DNA of 64,000 nt, taken from assembly GCA_030431525.1 (NCBI GenBank), contig JAUIJC010000025.1, positions 1-64,000 on the forward strand. Reading direction: 5' to 3'. Made by a program: the position numbers and the translations under genes. Source of the DNA: Bacteroidia bacterium (GTDB taxonomy: Bacteria > Bacteroidota > Bacteroidia > Cytophagales > JAAEPT01). This document shows positions 36,194-45,157 of the stretch, piece after piece; position 1 is the stretch's first letter, and each line of letters opens with the position of its first letter. A model generated the notes under the pieces. The model searched no databases. It was given only the letters and a program-made list of their open reading frames with translations, and was not told the origin of the DNA.

Positions 36194-36877
36194 TCATTGT
36201 TCACCACTTGCTGTAGACTCGTCTGATTTATAGCGACCCTTCAGCTGGTTGTAATGCTCGAAAATAGCGATTAAATCATCTTGGAACCCATAATGCAAGC
36301 GATTTTCCTTGATGTACTCCTGCATCTGACGAGTATAATAATCTGAAAAGATTTTCATCACCCCCTTCCTGTTATTTCGGAAATGCTTGGCCAGCCCATC
36401 TCCAGCCAGATAAAAATAATCATAGGCCAAGACCCTAACCGAGGCAGCAAAACCTTGGTTTGCAAAGCCTCCCTGCGACTGAAGAGTAATATGCTCACGA
36501 GTAAGCAAAGGAGTAGATCCTTCCTGCAAAACCTCAAAAATCACTGGCCGATTATAATCCCTTGACGTCTGAAATGGAAACACTTGGAAATCCCTTCGTG
36601 TGGAATCGGTGATATCCATGATAGTAAACCGCTTGATACGAAGGGCGGTCATGGTCAACTTCTTGTGACCCAAATCCACCTGAATGATATTATTGGGGAT
36701 GTTGTATTTTATTTTCCCCACAATGGTATCATACTTTTGAGTGACCACCATGCCCGGATGCCAAAAGTCAGGTGATAATTTTTGGGCAGAAACAGAAAAA
36801 GAGCTGAAAAAAGTAAAGGCGAAAAAAAACACCAACAAGAAGTGATTCCGGTTGGTGTATGAAAAAGTGTTATACAT
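36194..36877 (-). CDS. Exported protein of unknown function
   Basis: 227 residues with a signal peptide (HFLLVFFFAFTFFSSFSVSAQ). The mature part begins KLSPDFWHPGMVVTQKYDTIVGKIKYNIPNN, a pattern seen in many uncharacterised Bacteroidota proteins that start with a short beta-rich domain. A C-terminal stretch reads LRNNRK-like HFRNNRKGVMKIFSDYYTR. No catalytic motif is visible. It starts 10 bp after ribBA ends and lies 56 bp before surE, so it probably shares their transcript. Confidence 0.65.
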   Translation of the reverse strand: MYNTFSYTNRNHFLLVFFFAFTFFSSFSVSAQKLSPDFWHPGMVVTQKYDTIVGKIKYNIPNNIIQVDLGHKKLTMTALRIKRFTIMDITDSTRRDFQVFPFQTSRDYNRPVIFEVLQEGSTPLLTREHITLQSQGGFANQGFAASVRVLAYDYFYLAGDGLAKHFRNNRKGVMKIFSDYYTRQMQEYIKENRLHYGFQDDLIAIFEHYNQLKGRYKSDESTASGEQ

Positions 36878-36887
36878 AGGCTATTTG

Positions 36888-38096
36888 TTATTCGTCGTTC
36901 TCAAGAATATCATGGCCCATCTTATCTCGTTTTGCTTTCAGGTAGGCCAAATTATGTTCATTTGGTTCTATTTCTATCGGCACACGCTCAATGATTTCTA
37001 ACCCATAACCCATCAATCCTGCACGCTTCTTTGGGTTGTTGCTCATCAAACGCAATTTATGCGCATCCATTTGACGGAGAATCTGGGCACCTACACCGTA
37101 ATCACGCTCATCCATCTTGAAACCTAAAGCCAAGTTGGCTTGAACGGTATCCATGCCCTGCTCCTGAAGGTTATACGCCTTAAGCTTGTTGACAAGACCA
37201 ATACCTCGCCCTTCTTGGTTCATATAAATGATGAGTCCCTTTCCTTCTTTCTCCACCATTTCCATGGCTTTGTGCAATTGAGGACCACAATCACATCGGC
37301 AGGAACCGAAGATATCCCCTGTTACACAAGAAGAATGAACACGTGCCAAGATTGGCTCATTTGGCTCCCAAGTCCCCTTGCTCAATGCAAGGTGCAGGTC
37401 ACCAGTATTGGTCTGCCTGAAACAAGTCAACTTGAAATCCCCCCACTCAGTAGGAAGGTTCACATCAACTTCTTTCTCAATTAAGCTTTCCTTCTCTAAT
37501 CTATACTCGATTAGGTCCTGAATGGATACGAGTTTCAACCCAAATTTTTCAGAAACCTTCTTGAGATCTGGAAGACGTGCCATAGTGCCATCCTCGTTCA
37601 TGATTTCAACGAGAACACCAGCAGGAGTCAAACCAGCCAAACGCGCAAAATCAACAGCGGCCTCCGTGTGTCCAGCACGACGAAGTACACCCGCAGGTTT
37701 TGCCTTCAATGGAAAAATATGTCCCGGCTTACCAAGCTCTTCTGGTTTGGTTTTCGGGTCAGCTAATGCAAGAATCGTTTTAGCGCGGTCACTGGCAGAG
37801 ATTCCAGTGGTACAGCCATGACCTATCAAATCAACAGAAACGGTAAATGGCGTCTCAAAGGTGGCTGTATTTTTACCCACCATAAGCTCCAAACCCAATT
37901 CCTCACAGCGATCTTCTGGAATCGAGGCACAAATCAACCCGCGACCTTCCTTGGCCATGAAGTTGATAATCTCAGGAGTGACCTTTTCAGCAGCACAAAT
38001 GAAATCACCTTCGTTCTCACGATCCTCGTCGTCCACTACGATGATTATCTCGCCACGCTTGATGGCCTCAATGGCGTCTTCAATTCTATCTAGCAT
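36888..38096 (-). CDS. ribBA: Bifunctional DHBP synthase / GTP cyclohydrolase II
   Basis: 402 residues catalysing the two entry steps of riboflavin synthesis. The N-terminal RibB domain has [12 protein letters not shown] near residue 20 and [17 protein letters not shown] near 140. The C-terminal RibA domain has the zinc ligands in [18 protein letters not shown] and [11 protein letters not shown]. Both domains look complete. No FMN riboswitch was seen upstream; the space instead holds a CAGTTA/TAACTG-type repeat. It heads a likely transcript with the 227-residue protein and surE. Confidence 0.97.
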   Translation of the reverse strand: MLDRIEDAIEAIKRGEIIIVVDDEDRENEGDFICAAEKVTPEIINFMAKEGRGLICASIPEDRCEELGLELMVGKNTATFETPFTVSVDLIGHGCTTGISASDRAKTILALADPKTKPEELGKPGHIFPLKAKPAGVLRRAGHTEAAVDFARLAGLTPAGVLVEIMNEDGTMARLPDLKKVSEKFGLKLVSIQDLIEYRLEKESLIEKEVDVNLPTEWGDFKLTCFRQTNTGDLHLALSKGTWEPNEPILARVHSSCVTGDIFGSCRCDCGPQLHKAMEMVEKEGKGLIIYMNQEGRGIGLVNKLKAYNLQEQGMDTVQANLALGFKMDERDYGVGAQILRQMDAHKLRLMSNNPKKRAGLMGYGLEIIERVPIEIEPNEHNLAYLKAKRDKMGHDILENDE

Positions 38097-38190
38097 TCCA
38101 GTTAACAGTCTATACAGTTAACAGTTAGCAGTGATCAGTTAGCATCCCTTAACGAAATAACTGATAACTATTAACCGATAACTGACAAAA
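38097..38190. repeat. CAGTTAACAGTTA-type intergenic repeat upstream of ribBA
   Basis: On the left are CAGTTAACAG-like heptads (ACAGTTAACAGTTAGCAG); on the right are ATAACTGATAACTATTAACC and GATAACTGAC, roughly inverted relative to them. The right arm runs into the 3' end of the glycosyltransferase gene (stop at 38171), so it is partly coding. The same heptad, CAGTTAT, is tandemly repeated at 52716-52743. Confidence 0.65.
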
Positions 38191-39349
38191 AGCCCTTTTC
38201 CAGCACTTGTACTGAGGCTTTCCAGTTATAATGTTCTTTAACGAAAGTACGTCCCTTTTGGGATATCTCCTTACAACGTTGGGGCTTATTAAGTAGCTCC
38301 TCAATAGTTTGGGCGAATTCTTCAGGTGTAGAACAAACCTCAATCCCAGATTGTTCGCCGCTCTCAATAGCCGAATAAGCCAAGGGCGAAGTTACGACAG
38401 GAATTCCACAGGCCATCGCTTCCAAAATCTTGTTTTGGAGTCCTTGTCCGGCAAACAAGGGAGCAACAAACAGTGAGGACCTTAGCAGGTATTCCCTAAC
38501 ATCCTCCACAAAACCAGTCACTTCAACATGTTCACTGGCCAGTTCCTGCACCTCGGCGGAAGGGCTAATGCCAATCAAACAGGCCTTGGCTGGTCTTCCC
38601 AAACGCTCGCTTAACAACGGAAGAATCCGCTGAACTAAATATTTGCTGGCCTCGACATTGGGATAATAGCCCATATTACCCAATAGCGCCACATCATAGC
38701 TCTTCTCTTCTACCGCTGGCAATTCGAAGAAATCCTCACAAATACCGTTAGGCACGATATCAATGTCACCAACTTTGGCTTCCTTCAAAGCCTTGGCGTC
38801 AGTGGCGGTAATGATGGAACAACGGTCAAACCAATCGCCCATTTTTCTCTCACACACAGCCAATCGCCTTGCCTCTTCCTTCACAACGGGCTTCAAGTAC
38901 CATGGAGATTTCGTGGCCCTTTTAGCCATTCCCAAAGAAAAGGCATCCATATAATCAAGGTAGTATGCTACCTCCTTCTTAAATGGAATATTCTTGAACA
39001 TGCGCACCAGCTGGACATAACAGAGGTCAATCTGCTTTTCATCCATCAGGCGCTCAATGCACGCTTTAATTTTTGGTTCTTGGAAATACCCGACTTGGAA
39101 AGGGGTATTTGAAAAAGTGACTTTGGCAAGGTTGAACAATTGTCTGATTCGACCCAAGGAAAACAAATGCACCTCCTCACAAAGGGATGCCACTTGCTCA
39201 TAATCCTTCTCAGAGACAGTTTCATCACTAAGGCACACCAAAAAAATCTCGTGATGTTTGGCCAATTCTACCAACTGGTAGTAGGCCCTCAACTTATCCC
39301 CTTTGTCTGTTGGATAAGGAAATCGCGACAATGCAACCAACAGCCTCAT
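38171..39349 (-). CDS. Glycosyltransferase, GT4-like
   Basis: 392 residues. The start RLLVALSRFPYPTDKGDKLRAYY is typical of a group of GT-B transferases related to the Stp1 sugar-transferase family. The donor-binding C-terminal domain is marked by VPNGICEDFF, DVALLGNMGYYPNVEAS and VAPLFAGQGLQNKILEAMACGIPVVTS. It probably adds a sugar to a surface glycan in the cytoplasm. Its ATG overlaps the stop of the next upstream transferase by 4 bp. The last ~20 bases lie in a repeat. Confidence 0.88.
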   Translation of the reverse strand: MRLLVALSRFPYPTDKGDKLRAYYQLVELAKHHEIFLVCLSDETVSEKDYEQVASLCEEVHLFSLGRIRQLFNLAKVTFSNTPFQVGYFQEPKIKACIERLMDEKQIDLCYVQLVRMFKNIPFKKEVAYYLDYMDAFSLGMAKRATKSPWYLKPVVKEEARRLAVCERKMGDWFDRCSIITATDAKALKEAKVGDIDIVPNGICEDFFELPAVEEKSYDVALLGNMGYYPNVEASKYLVQRILPLLSERLGRPAKACLIGISPSAEVQELASEHVEVTGFVEDVREYLLRSSLFVAPLFAGQGLQNKILEAMACGIPVVTSPLAYSAIESGEQSGIEVCSTPEEFAQTIEELLNKPQRCKEISQKGRTFVKEHYNWKASVQVLEKGFLSVIG

Positions 39350-40587
39350 CCTTTCACCTTTAATGCTTTATAATATTCCAGCAACTCCCCGATTCGAGAA
39401 TAGTTGCTGTATTTCTGTGACACCAATTGAATAGCACTTGCCCCCACTTTTTGGCGATCAGACTTAGAACCCGCCAAACTCAACACTTCATCAACAAATG
39501 CCTCCTTGGTATCTGCAATTTTCAAATCCTCCCCTTTTTTGACGTCGATTCCTTCAGCGCCAATGGAGGTTGAAACAATCGCCTTACCCAAAGCCATCCC
39601 CTCGATCACCTTAATCCGCATCCCACTACCAGACTTCAAGGGCACCACCATTACGGCTTTGCTATTCATGAACTCCACGGCATCAGGAACCTTCCCCAGC
39701 ACATAAATATTCTCCTTGCCGTCCCAACTTTGGATATCCTCCGGCACATCAATGCCAGCGATATAAAATTTAAGCTCAGGATTACGGCTTCTGATTTCTG
39801 GCCAAATCTCCTCCAAAAACCACTTTACTCCTTGCTGGTTCGGCATCCAGTTCAAGGAACCTAAATGGAAAACACTTCCTTCCTCCTCTTTTTGGAAATC
39901 AGGCTGGAATAGGTCCATATCGACACCTGTTGGAGAAGTAAACATCTCCTCACAGCCACAAGCCTTGAAAAACTCCGCGTCAACATCAGTAATGGGAACA
40001 ATGGCATCAAAACGCTGCAATACCTCCAGCTCGTAAGCTTTGAGGCGCTTAGCCAACAGGTTGAGATAACTCTTCTTGGGATAGCTGGAATGATCGGCCA
40101 TTCGGCTCCAAATCATATGCTCCACGTTATGTTGGCGGAGCACCAGCTTCGCTTCTGGCAAACACTCCCGAAAGACATCCACATACACACTGGTCTGCAA
40201 ACCGTCAAACTGCACAACGTCAAAATCTTTTCCAGCTAAAAACCCGCGCAAAAACTCACGAAACCCATCGTGATCAAATCGTGAAATATGAAACGATTCG
40301 TCGGTAAACAGGTTCCTGAAAGCATCCCGTTTGCGGATATCCGTTTGGATATCGTAAGTCACCAATTGCCCAAAATTCTTGAAGGACTCAGGCAAATTAT
40401 CCTCTGAGATATAATGCTTGCTGGTATTAAAGCACAACAAGGTCAAATCACAGCCATGTTTATGGAAGCCCTTGGCCATATTATACATGGCAATGGCTCC
40501 ACCATCTTGCCTTGGATAAGGAACCCGCGGACAGAATTGGAGGATTTTCACTTGATAGACTTTTTGGAATGGACCGAAAAGGGGCAT
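39346..40587 (-). CDS. Glycosyltransferase, GT4-like
   Basis: 413 residues. A GT-B enzyme with the N-terminal motif KILQFCPRVPYPRQDGGAIAMYN, then VFHLGSLNWMPNQQGVKWFLEEIWP and VVPLKSGSGMRIKVIEGMALGKAIVST, the donor-site Glu region. Only one ATG is available near the N-terminus, about 12 codons before the family start. It is paired with the next transferase through an ATGA overlap, so the two probably make successive additions to one glycan. Substrates unknown. Confidence 0.88.
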   Translation of the reverse strand: MPLFGPFQKVYQVKILQFCPRVPYPRQDGGAIAMYNMAKGFHKHGCDLTLLCFNTSKHYISEDNLPESFKNFGQLVTYDIQTDIRKRDAFRNLFTDESFHISRFDHDGFREFLRGFLAGKDFDVVQFDGLQTSVYVDVFRECLPEAKLVLRQHNVEHMIWSRMADHSSYPKKSYLNLLAKRLKAYELEVLQRFDAIVPITDVDAEFFKACGCEEMFTSPTGVDMDLFQPDFQKEEEGSVFHLGSLNWMPNQQGVKWFLEEIWPEIRSRNPELKFYIAGIDVPEDIQSWDGKENIYVLGKVPDAVEFMNSKAVMVVPLKSGSGMRIKVIEGMALGKAIVSTSIGAEGIDVKKGEDLKIADTKEAFVDEVLSLAGSKSDRQKVGASAIQLVSQKYSNYSRIGELLEYYKALKVKG

Positions 40588-40652
40588 TTACACCACTTTT
40601 CTTACCCCGATTTAAACAAGTCTGCAAGTTAACACTTTTCCCAAAGCAACTA

Positions 40653-40694
40653 AACGAAAGAAGGCAACCCTATTAAACAGAGTTGCCTTTCGTT
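40653..40694 (-). terminator. Hairpin after the small basic protein gene
   Basis: AACGAAAGAAGGCAAC pairs with GTTGCCTTTCGTT, leaving a 3-nt bulge. It lies between the stop at 40717 and the glycosyltransferase start. Confidence 0.6.
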
Positions 40695-40716
40695 AATCTT
40701 ACACTCAATAAATCAG

Positions 40717-41076
40717 CTAACGCTTAGGGGTAAAGGCTCGCTCATCGCCTTGGTAATCCCTTGATTTTTGTTTGGTCTTCCGTTCCCTTTTCTTCATTTC
40801 ACGGTGGACCATTTTTTGGTAATTCTCGTGCTTTCGTTTCAGCACTTTCATTTTGCGCATATCTTTTTTGCGCTTCTCCTTTCCAAAATGCTTCATGGAA
40901 CGGTCCTGCCTCTTGAGCAATTTTTTCACCTGTTTGCGGTGCTTAGCAGCAACATTCTCGGCTACCATTTGCTCTTTGGGCATTTCCCTGTTACGCTTCT
41001 TTTTATCCTTCGGACCTTCGGCAAAGGAAAGCGAACAAACCATGAAAAACATGATTATGCAGGCAAACTTGCGCAT
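40717..41076 (-). CDS. Small, very basic exported protein
   Basis: 119 residues. The signal peptide KFACIIMFFMVCSLSFAEG is followed by about 95 residues that are more than a third Lys or Arg (KKLLKRQDRSMKHFGKEKRK and similar). The composition suggests a helical, unstructured or coiled polycation in the periplasm or outer surface. It is not recognisable as a known family; comparable Lys/Arg-rich exported proteins are common in Bacteroidota but undefined. It has its own terminator and no clear operon partner. Confidence 0.55.
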   Translation of the reverse strand: MRKFACIIMFFMVCSLSFAEGPKDKKKRNREMPKEQMVAENVAAKHRKQVKKLLKRQDRSMKHFGKEKRKKDMRKMKVLKRKHENYQKMVHREMKKRERKTKQKSRDYQGDERAFTPKR

Positions 41077-41243
41077 GGTTTTCTGGGGTTAAGTACATAG
41101 GAAAACAGGCGTTTCGTACACCTTCCCTTTTCCCTTTTGTACTCACTTCTGCCCCAGAGCGTTTAGGAAATGCTAAAAAAATCGGCGGGTAAACTTACAT
41201 ACCCAACAAGCGCAAGTAAAATATCGATTATCCCCGCAAAACC

Positions 41244-42281
41244 TTACGCACCTTTTTTATGGGTATAATGTCTACAGAACTCATCAATTTCCTTTCGAGA
41301 ACCCAACACGATAAAGACCTCCTGTGGCCTGAGTACCACATCAGAATGTGGATTAAAAATGTACGGGCATCCGTATTCCTTGTAACCCAAAATGGTCACA
41401 CCAGTTTTCCGCCTTGGGTCAAGCTGTTGAATGCTCATCCCTTTGAAGGCTGACTTAAAATCATCATAAGTAAACTCCTCCAGCATAAACTCATCGTTGC
41501 CGATACCGCTAATCTGGTCAAGAAATTCAATCACCTTAGGTTTTTCCACCAAAGTGGCCATGTAGTGACCACCAATCACATCTGGCATCACCACACTATC
41601 AACCCCAGCCCTTTTCAAGCGGCTTTCAGACGATGCCTCGTAGGCCCTTGATACAATTCGGATTCTTGGATTCAACTCACGGGCTGTGAGTGCGACAAAT
41701 ACGTTTTTGGCATCATCCGATAAGCAACAGATAATAGCTCTTGCCCTTTCAATGCCTGCTTTCCTGAGCACCTCATCTTGGGTTGCATCTCCCGCAATAA
41801 AATAAGTTGGTCGCTCGCCGTCCTGAATAGTTGGCTTGAACACCTCCTGATCACTATCCACGACAACAAAGTCGGAGCCCGACCTACGGAACTCCTCAGA
41901 GGCTTGGAAACCATTTCGGCCATAGCCACAAATAATGACGTGATTATTCAACTTTTGCACGCTCCTACCACTTATATAATGGGAAAATATCTCTTTCAAT
42001 TCGCCCTCAAAAACATACTTAGAAATCACTGTGAGGAAATAGGCAAACACCCCAATATTAAAGAGGATGTAAATGGAAGTAAATACCTGCCCTTCATCAG
42101 ACAAGGGACGAACCTCATGAAACCCCACCGTGGAAAAGGTGATAACGGCCATGTAAAAGGCCTCATGCAGAACATACCCCTCAATAAAGGTAAAGCCCAA
42201 CACCCCAACCAGCAGGCTTAAACCTAACAGGAATAGGCCCCAAAAGAAGTCCCAAAAGTGTCTTACCAATGTTATCGCCAC
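41244..42281 (-). CDS. Two-TM potassium channel with RCK (TrkA-N/C) domains
   Basis: 345 residues. Two membrane helices with a pore loop in the first ~90 residues; the selectivity filter reads TVGFHEV, differing from TVGYGD at two places. The cytoplasmic part has a TrkA-N Rossmann segment (VIICGYGRNGFQASEE), then VDSDQE and GDATQDEVLRKAG, and a TrkA-C domain (GVTILGYKEYG). The likely start is GTG at 42281, four bases after the ung stop, because no ATG is near and the frame closes upstream. It appears to be the last gene of PorP/SprF-ung-channel. Confidence 0.85.
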   Translation of the reverse strand: MAITLVRHFWDFFWGLFLLGLSLLVGVLGFTFIEGYVLHEAFYMAVITFSTVGFHEVRPLSDEGQVFTSIYILFNIGVFAYFLTVISKYVFEGELKEIFSHYISGRSVQKLNNHVIICGYGRNGFQASEEFRRSGSDFVVVDSDQEVFKPTIQDGERPTYFIAGDATQDEVLRKAGIERARAIICCLSDDAKNVFVALTARELNPRIRIVSRAYEASSESRLKRAGVDSVVMPDVIGGHYMATLVEKPKVIEFLDQISGIGNDEFMLEEFTYDDFKSAFKGMSIQQLDPRRKTGVTILGYKEYGCPYIFNPHSDVVLRPQEVFIVLGSRKEIDEFCRHYTHKKGA

Positions 42282-42285
42282 AGTC

Positions 42286-42948
42286 TTACCAATCTATTTC
42301 TTCCTTGCTGACACTTTTCAAATAAGCATTCACCTTGCTAAATGGCTTGGATCCAAAGAACCCACGGTAGGCCGACAATGGCGAAGGGTGAGGACCTGCA
42401 ATGACATGATGTTTAGTACGGTCGATGACCTTCCCTTTTTTCTGGGCATAAGATCCCCAAAGGATAAACACCACCTGTTCTTTCTCGTCAGAAATTTTCT
42501 TGATGACAGCATCGGTAAACTCTTCCCAGCCTTTTCCCTGATGGGAACCCGCAGAAGCCGCCTGCACGGTCAAAGTCGCATTGAGCAACAACACCCCTTG
42601 ATCAGCCCAACGCTCTAAGTTACCTGATGAAGGAATCTCCTTTCCCAAATCATCTTCCAACTCCTTAAAGATATTCACCAAGCTTGGTGGTTTGGCAATG
42701 CCATCACTCACCGAGAAGCACAGGCCATTGGCTTGCCCAGGACCGTGATAAGGGTCTTGCCCCAAAATCACGACTTTCAAATCATCGAATGAACAATGAT
42801 CAAAAGCATTGAAAATCTTATTCCCTGGGGGATAAATGGTTTTGGAAGTGTACTCATCCTTCACAAAACCAACCAACTGCTCGAAATAGGATTTGCTGAA
42901 TTCAGCATCCAACCTTTCCTTCCAAGATGAAGCAATCTTCACATTCAT
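42286..42948 (-). CDS. ung: Uracil-DNA glycosylase
   Basis: A 220-residue family 1 enzyme that removes uracil from DNA. The water-activating motif VVILGQDPYHGPGQANGLCFSV is near residue 57 and the DNA-intercalation motif HPSPLSAYRGFFG near 190. Length is normal. It lies 17 bp downstream of the PorP/SprF gene and 4 bp before the channel gene, so it is probably in a three-gene transcript with unrelated products. Confidence 0.97.
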   Translation of the reverse strand: MNVKIASSWKERLDAEFSKSYFEQLVGFVKDEYTSKTIYPPGNKIFNAFDHCSFDDLKVVILGQDPYHGPGQANGLCFSVSDGIAKPPSLVNIFKELEDDLGKEIPSSGNLERWADQGVLLLNATLTVQAASAGSHQGKGWEEFTDAVIKKISDEKEQVVFILWGSYAQKKGKVIDRTKHHVIAGPHPSPLSAYRGFFGSKPFSKVNAYLKSVSKEEIDW

Positions 42949-42965
42949 AAGTTCTCACGTTCAAT

Positions 42966-43955
42966 TTAGAAACTTGGACACGGCATCTTAGGGCGCTGAC
43001 CTCGGCGACAGGAATATGGGAGCCCATAATTAATTGACAATTCATGTGTTCCACCTGATGAGGGCGTTAAGGCCGAAATGGTCAAATCATAGCTATAGGC
43101 AAAGGTAAAATGATCCAATCTGTACCCGACCAAGAAAGAAATCGCATCATTGCTACCCTCTTTGAAAACTGGTAGACCTCGGTAGAATATCCCTGCCAAA
43201 ATGGGATCAATTTCCACATAGGCACCTACTTCCAACTGATCCGCTTTTCCCTGCGCTTGATAATGAATCATAGGCATCAGAAACACCTGTTCCTTCACGC
43301 GGTTGACTACAAACTGCCCAAGATTAAATCGGAATCCTCCATGAAGGGAAAATCGACGAGGATACTTTACATTTCCTTCCAGTAAAGTCACATTGGGCCT
43401 GCCCAAATGAAATAGGGAAACGCCCACCCAAGCCAGTTTTGAATAAGCCAAGGCACCCGCAGAGAAGTCTACATATCCCTTAGAAAAGCCTCCTTCATTT
43501 CCCTCCCCATTATCCGAGCTAATATTACCATCCTCGTCAATCTGATCCGTGAAAATCAAATCACGATCGCCTACCCGTCTGTAGCCATAACCTCCTTGCA
43601 GGCCAAACCGAAAGTTCCAGCTCTCGGCCTTTACCTTGTAGCCAAACAAACCAGAAATATTGGTAGTCCGAACATCTTGCCCCGTTGTCTGATCATTAAA
43701 CATCAACCCAAAACTTCCTGCAATCCTTCGCATGGAATGCTCCACAGCCAGCCCTGAGGACTGATAACCTCCAGGGATTTTGGCCCATTGGTTTCTGTGA
43801 ATAGCAGTTACCCGCAAATTAAAATCCCCACCCACAAAGGCTGGATTCAAATACGGGGAAAAGGCCAAAAACTGGGTAAACTGAGCATCTTGAGCCCTCA
43901 GACCTGTAAGGCAACCGAAAAAAAGCAGGAAAAGATAGAGGGATGATTTTGACAT
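42966..43955 (-). CDS. PorP/SprF-family type IX secretion membrane protein
   Basis: About 329 residues. A signal peptide (LFLLFFGCLTGLRAQ) is followed by DAQFTQFLAFSPYLNPAFVG, the diagnostic N-terminus of PorP/SprF proteins, and an outer-membrane barrel with GTHELSINYGLPYSC near the end. Family members assist secretion and surface attachment of type B CTD proteins such as the one at 11507, though that one is far away. The ATG at 43955 is used; the frame's earlier start is TTG. Confidence 0.93.
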   Translation of the reverse strand: MSKSSLYLFLLFFGCLTGLRAQDAQFTQFLAFSPYLNPAFVGGDFNLRVTAIHRNQWAKIPGGYQSSGLAVEHSMRRIAGSFGLMFNDQTTGQDVRTTNISGLFGYKVKAESWNFRFGLQGGYGYRRVGDRDLIFTDQIDEDGNISSDNGEGNEGGFSKGYVDFSAGALAYSKLAWVGVSLFHLGRPNVTLLEGNVKYPRRFSLHGGFRFNLGQFVVNRVKEQVFLMPMIHYQAQGKADQLEVGAYVEIDPILAGIFYRGLPVFKEGSNDAISFLVGYRLDHFTFAYSYDLTISALTPSSGGTHELSINYGLPYSCRRGQRPKMPCPSF

Positions 43956-43977
43956 AAATGGCAATCGAGGCGCACAG

Positions 43978-44144
43978 TAAGCAAAAGAGAAATAATAAAC
44001 TGGTCCACTAAGGCACAGTTATTTTGTTCGCTGTTTGTGGCAAGTTGATGCAGGGATAGCCGTAGCTATCGCAAATCAAGTTGCTACAAACAGCGGGCAA
44101 AAGAACAAGACGACTGGGTCAGCTTATTGTTTTTCTTTTGCTAA
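43978..44144. repeat. Long imperfect inverted repeat, about 70-nt arms
   Basis: The left arm (43978-44049) and right arm (44075-44144) are imperfect inverted copies over their whole length. The best part is GCTGTTTGTGGCAAGTTGAT against its 18-of-20 match. The 25-nt loop has its own GATAGC-CGTA-GCTATC hairpin. It lies between the PorP/SprF start and the lipoprotein gene. Related single-arm copies are at 44164-44222 and 44943-45020. Confidence 0.75.
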
Positions 44145-44163
44145 ATCACGAAGATAAGCGCTA

Positions 44164-44222
44164 AGTGAAAGTAAAATAGCAAGCCGACCTGTTCAGTTTT
44201 GTTGTTTTACTTTTTTACTAAG
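44164..44222 (-). repeat. Single-arm copy of the 44-kb repeat
   Basis: Read on the minus strand, TTAGTAAAAAAGTAAAAC followed by AACTGAACAGGTCGGCTT resembles the outer ends of the repeat at 43978-44144 and the copy at 44943. Confidence 0.5.
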
Positions 44223-44247
44223 GTAAAAAAATGAATGCGGATGAATC

Positions 44248-44298
44248 AAAGAAGCCATGACTCCCCATATCACAGATACGGAAAATCATGGCTTCTTT
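44248..44298 (-). terminator. Perfect 13-bp hairpin after the lipoprotein gene
   Basis: AAAGAAGCCATGA pairs with TCATGGCTTCTTT around a 25-nt loop, 40 bp downstream of the lipoprotein stop. T-run support on the minus strand is weak. Confidence 0.55.
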
Positions 44299-44337
44299 TG
44301 AAAAAAATAAATGGATTAATCCCTTCGCCAATCCCAA

Positions 44338-44919
44338 TTAGGGTATATCCAATCGCCAAAAACGCAATCTCAAATCCAAGTTGTTACCCACTCCTTGCTT
44401 TTGAAGCCTCACTCGATAACCATCCCCGCTTTTCCATTCAGCGTTCCAGTTGGCGATTGAGTTATGCGATCCAAGCTTGGAATCATAATACTCTACATAT
44501 TCTTGGAAGGAACTGTCTCGACTACCTCTTGTAAAGAAATAATCAGTCACGACAACTTCTCGGAGGTGATCAGTGCTGTCGAAATAGTACTCCAAATCCA
44601 CACTCTCATCCAAACCAAAATCCAAGGTATAGGCAATGTAATCCTCCCCTGTCTCCAAATGCTTGGCCTCTTTCTCCGCCCAGCGCACCTCAGCTGAGGT
44701 CATGCCAAACTCCAAATTGCGGAACATCAAACTATCACTTGACACCACGCGCTGCAGCTTTTCACTGTATTGAGAAAACTCCTTGGAAAACAACTGCTCA
44801 TTCGATGTGCTATCCGCCGCTACATTATCAGAGTGGCCCTGCCCCTTTTGCTTTTTCTGCTCACAGGACCAACTCAGCGTCGTCAACACAATGAACAAAT
44901 AGAAATACAATCCTTTCAT
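44338..44919 (-). CDS. Putative lipoprotein, function unknown
   Basis: 193 residues. The N-terminus has a lipoprotein signal with a lipobox LSWSC ending at residue 19, followed by a polar linker (EQKKQKGQGHSDNVAADST). The rest is beta-rich (EYYFDSTDHLREVVVTDYFF, GDGYRVRLQKQGV). No domain was recognised. Its two sides carry copies of the same AT-rich repeat, in opposite orientation. It is probably monocistronic. Confidence 0.6.
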   Translation of the reverse strand: MKGLYFYLFIVLTTLSWSCEQKKQKGQGHSDNVAADSTSNEQLFSKEFSQYSEKLQRVVSSDSLMFRNLEFGMTSAEVRWAEKEAKHLETGEDYIAYTLDFGLDESVDLEYYFDSTDHLREVVVTDYFFTRGSRDSSFQEYVEYYDSKLGSHNSIANWNAEWKSGDGYRVRLQKQGVGNNLDLRLRFWRLDIP

Positions 44920-44942
44920 TCCTGAAAAATAAACAGGCTAAT

Positions 44943-45020
44943 GATTTAGTAAAAGAAAAAGAATGAACTGAACACGTCGGCTACATGATTGTCCGCAGTT
45001 CGTAGCAAGTGAATTTGCCA
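44943..45020 (+). repeat. Half copy of the 44-kb repeat, upstream of the lipoprotein gene
   Basis: GATTTAGTAAAAGAAAAAG, GAACTGAACACGTCGGCT and GCAGTTCGTAGCAAGTGAAT follow each other as in the left arm at 43978-44049. There is no inverted partner here. Confidence 0.55.
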
Positions 45021-45157
45021 TAACGAACAAAATAGCTGCGCCTTTGTTATTCACTTTATTCCTTCACTTTCACTTTGAAAACACCCTCCATTGTTCTTTT
45101 GAGAGGTATGCGCTTGATGGGAACACCATTAAAGTTCGTAACTTTAAGGATTCTATT

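Noticed and set aside
36878-38170. Possible FMN riboswitch upstream of ribBA
   Set aside because: No conserved FMN-aptamer segments were found; the upstream space holds only the CAGTTA/TAACTG repeat.
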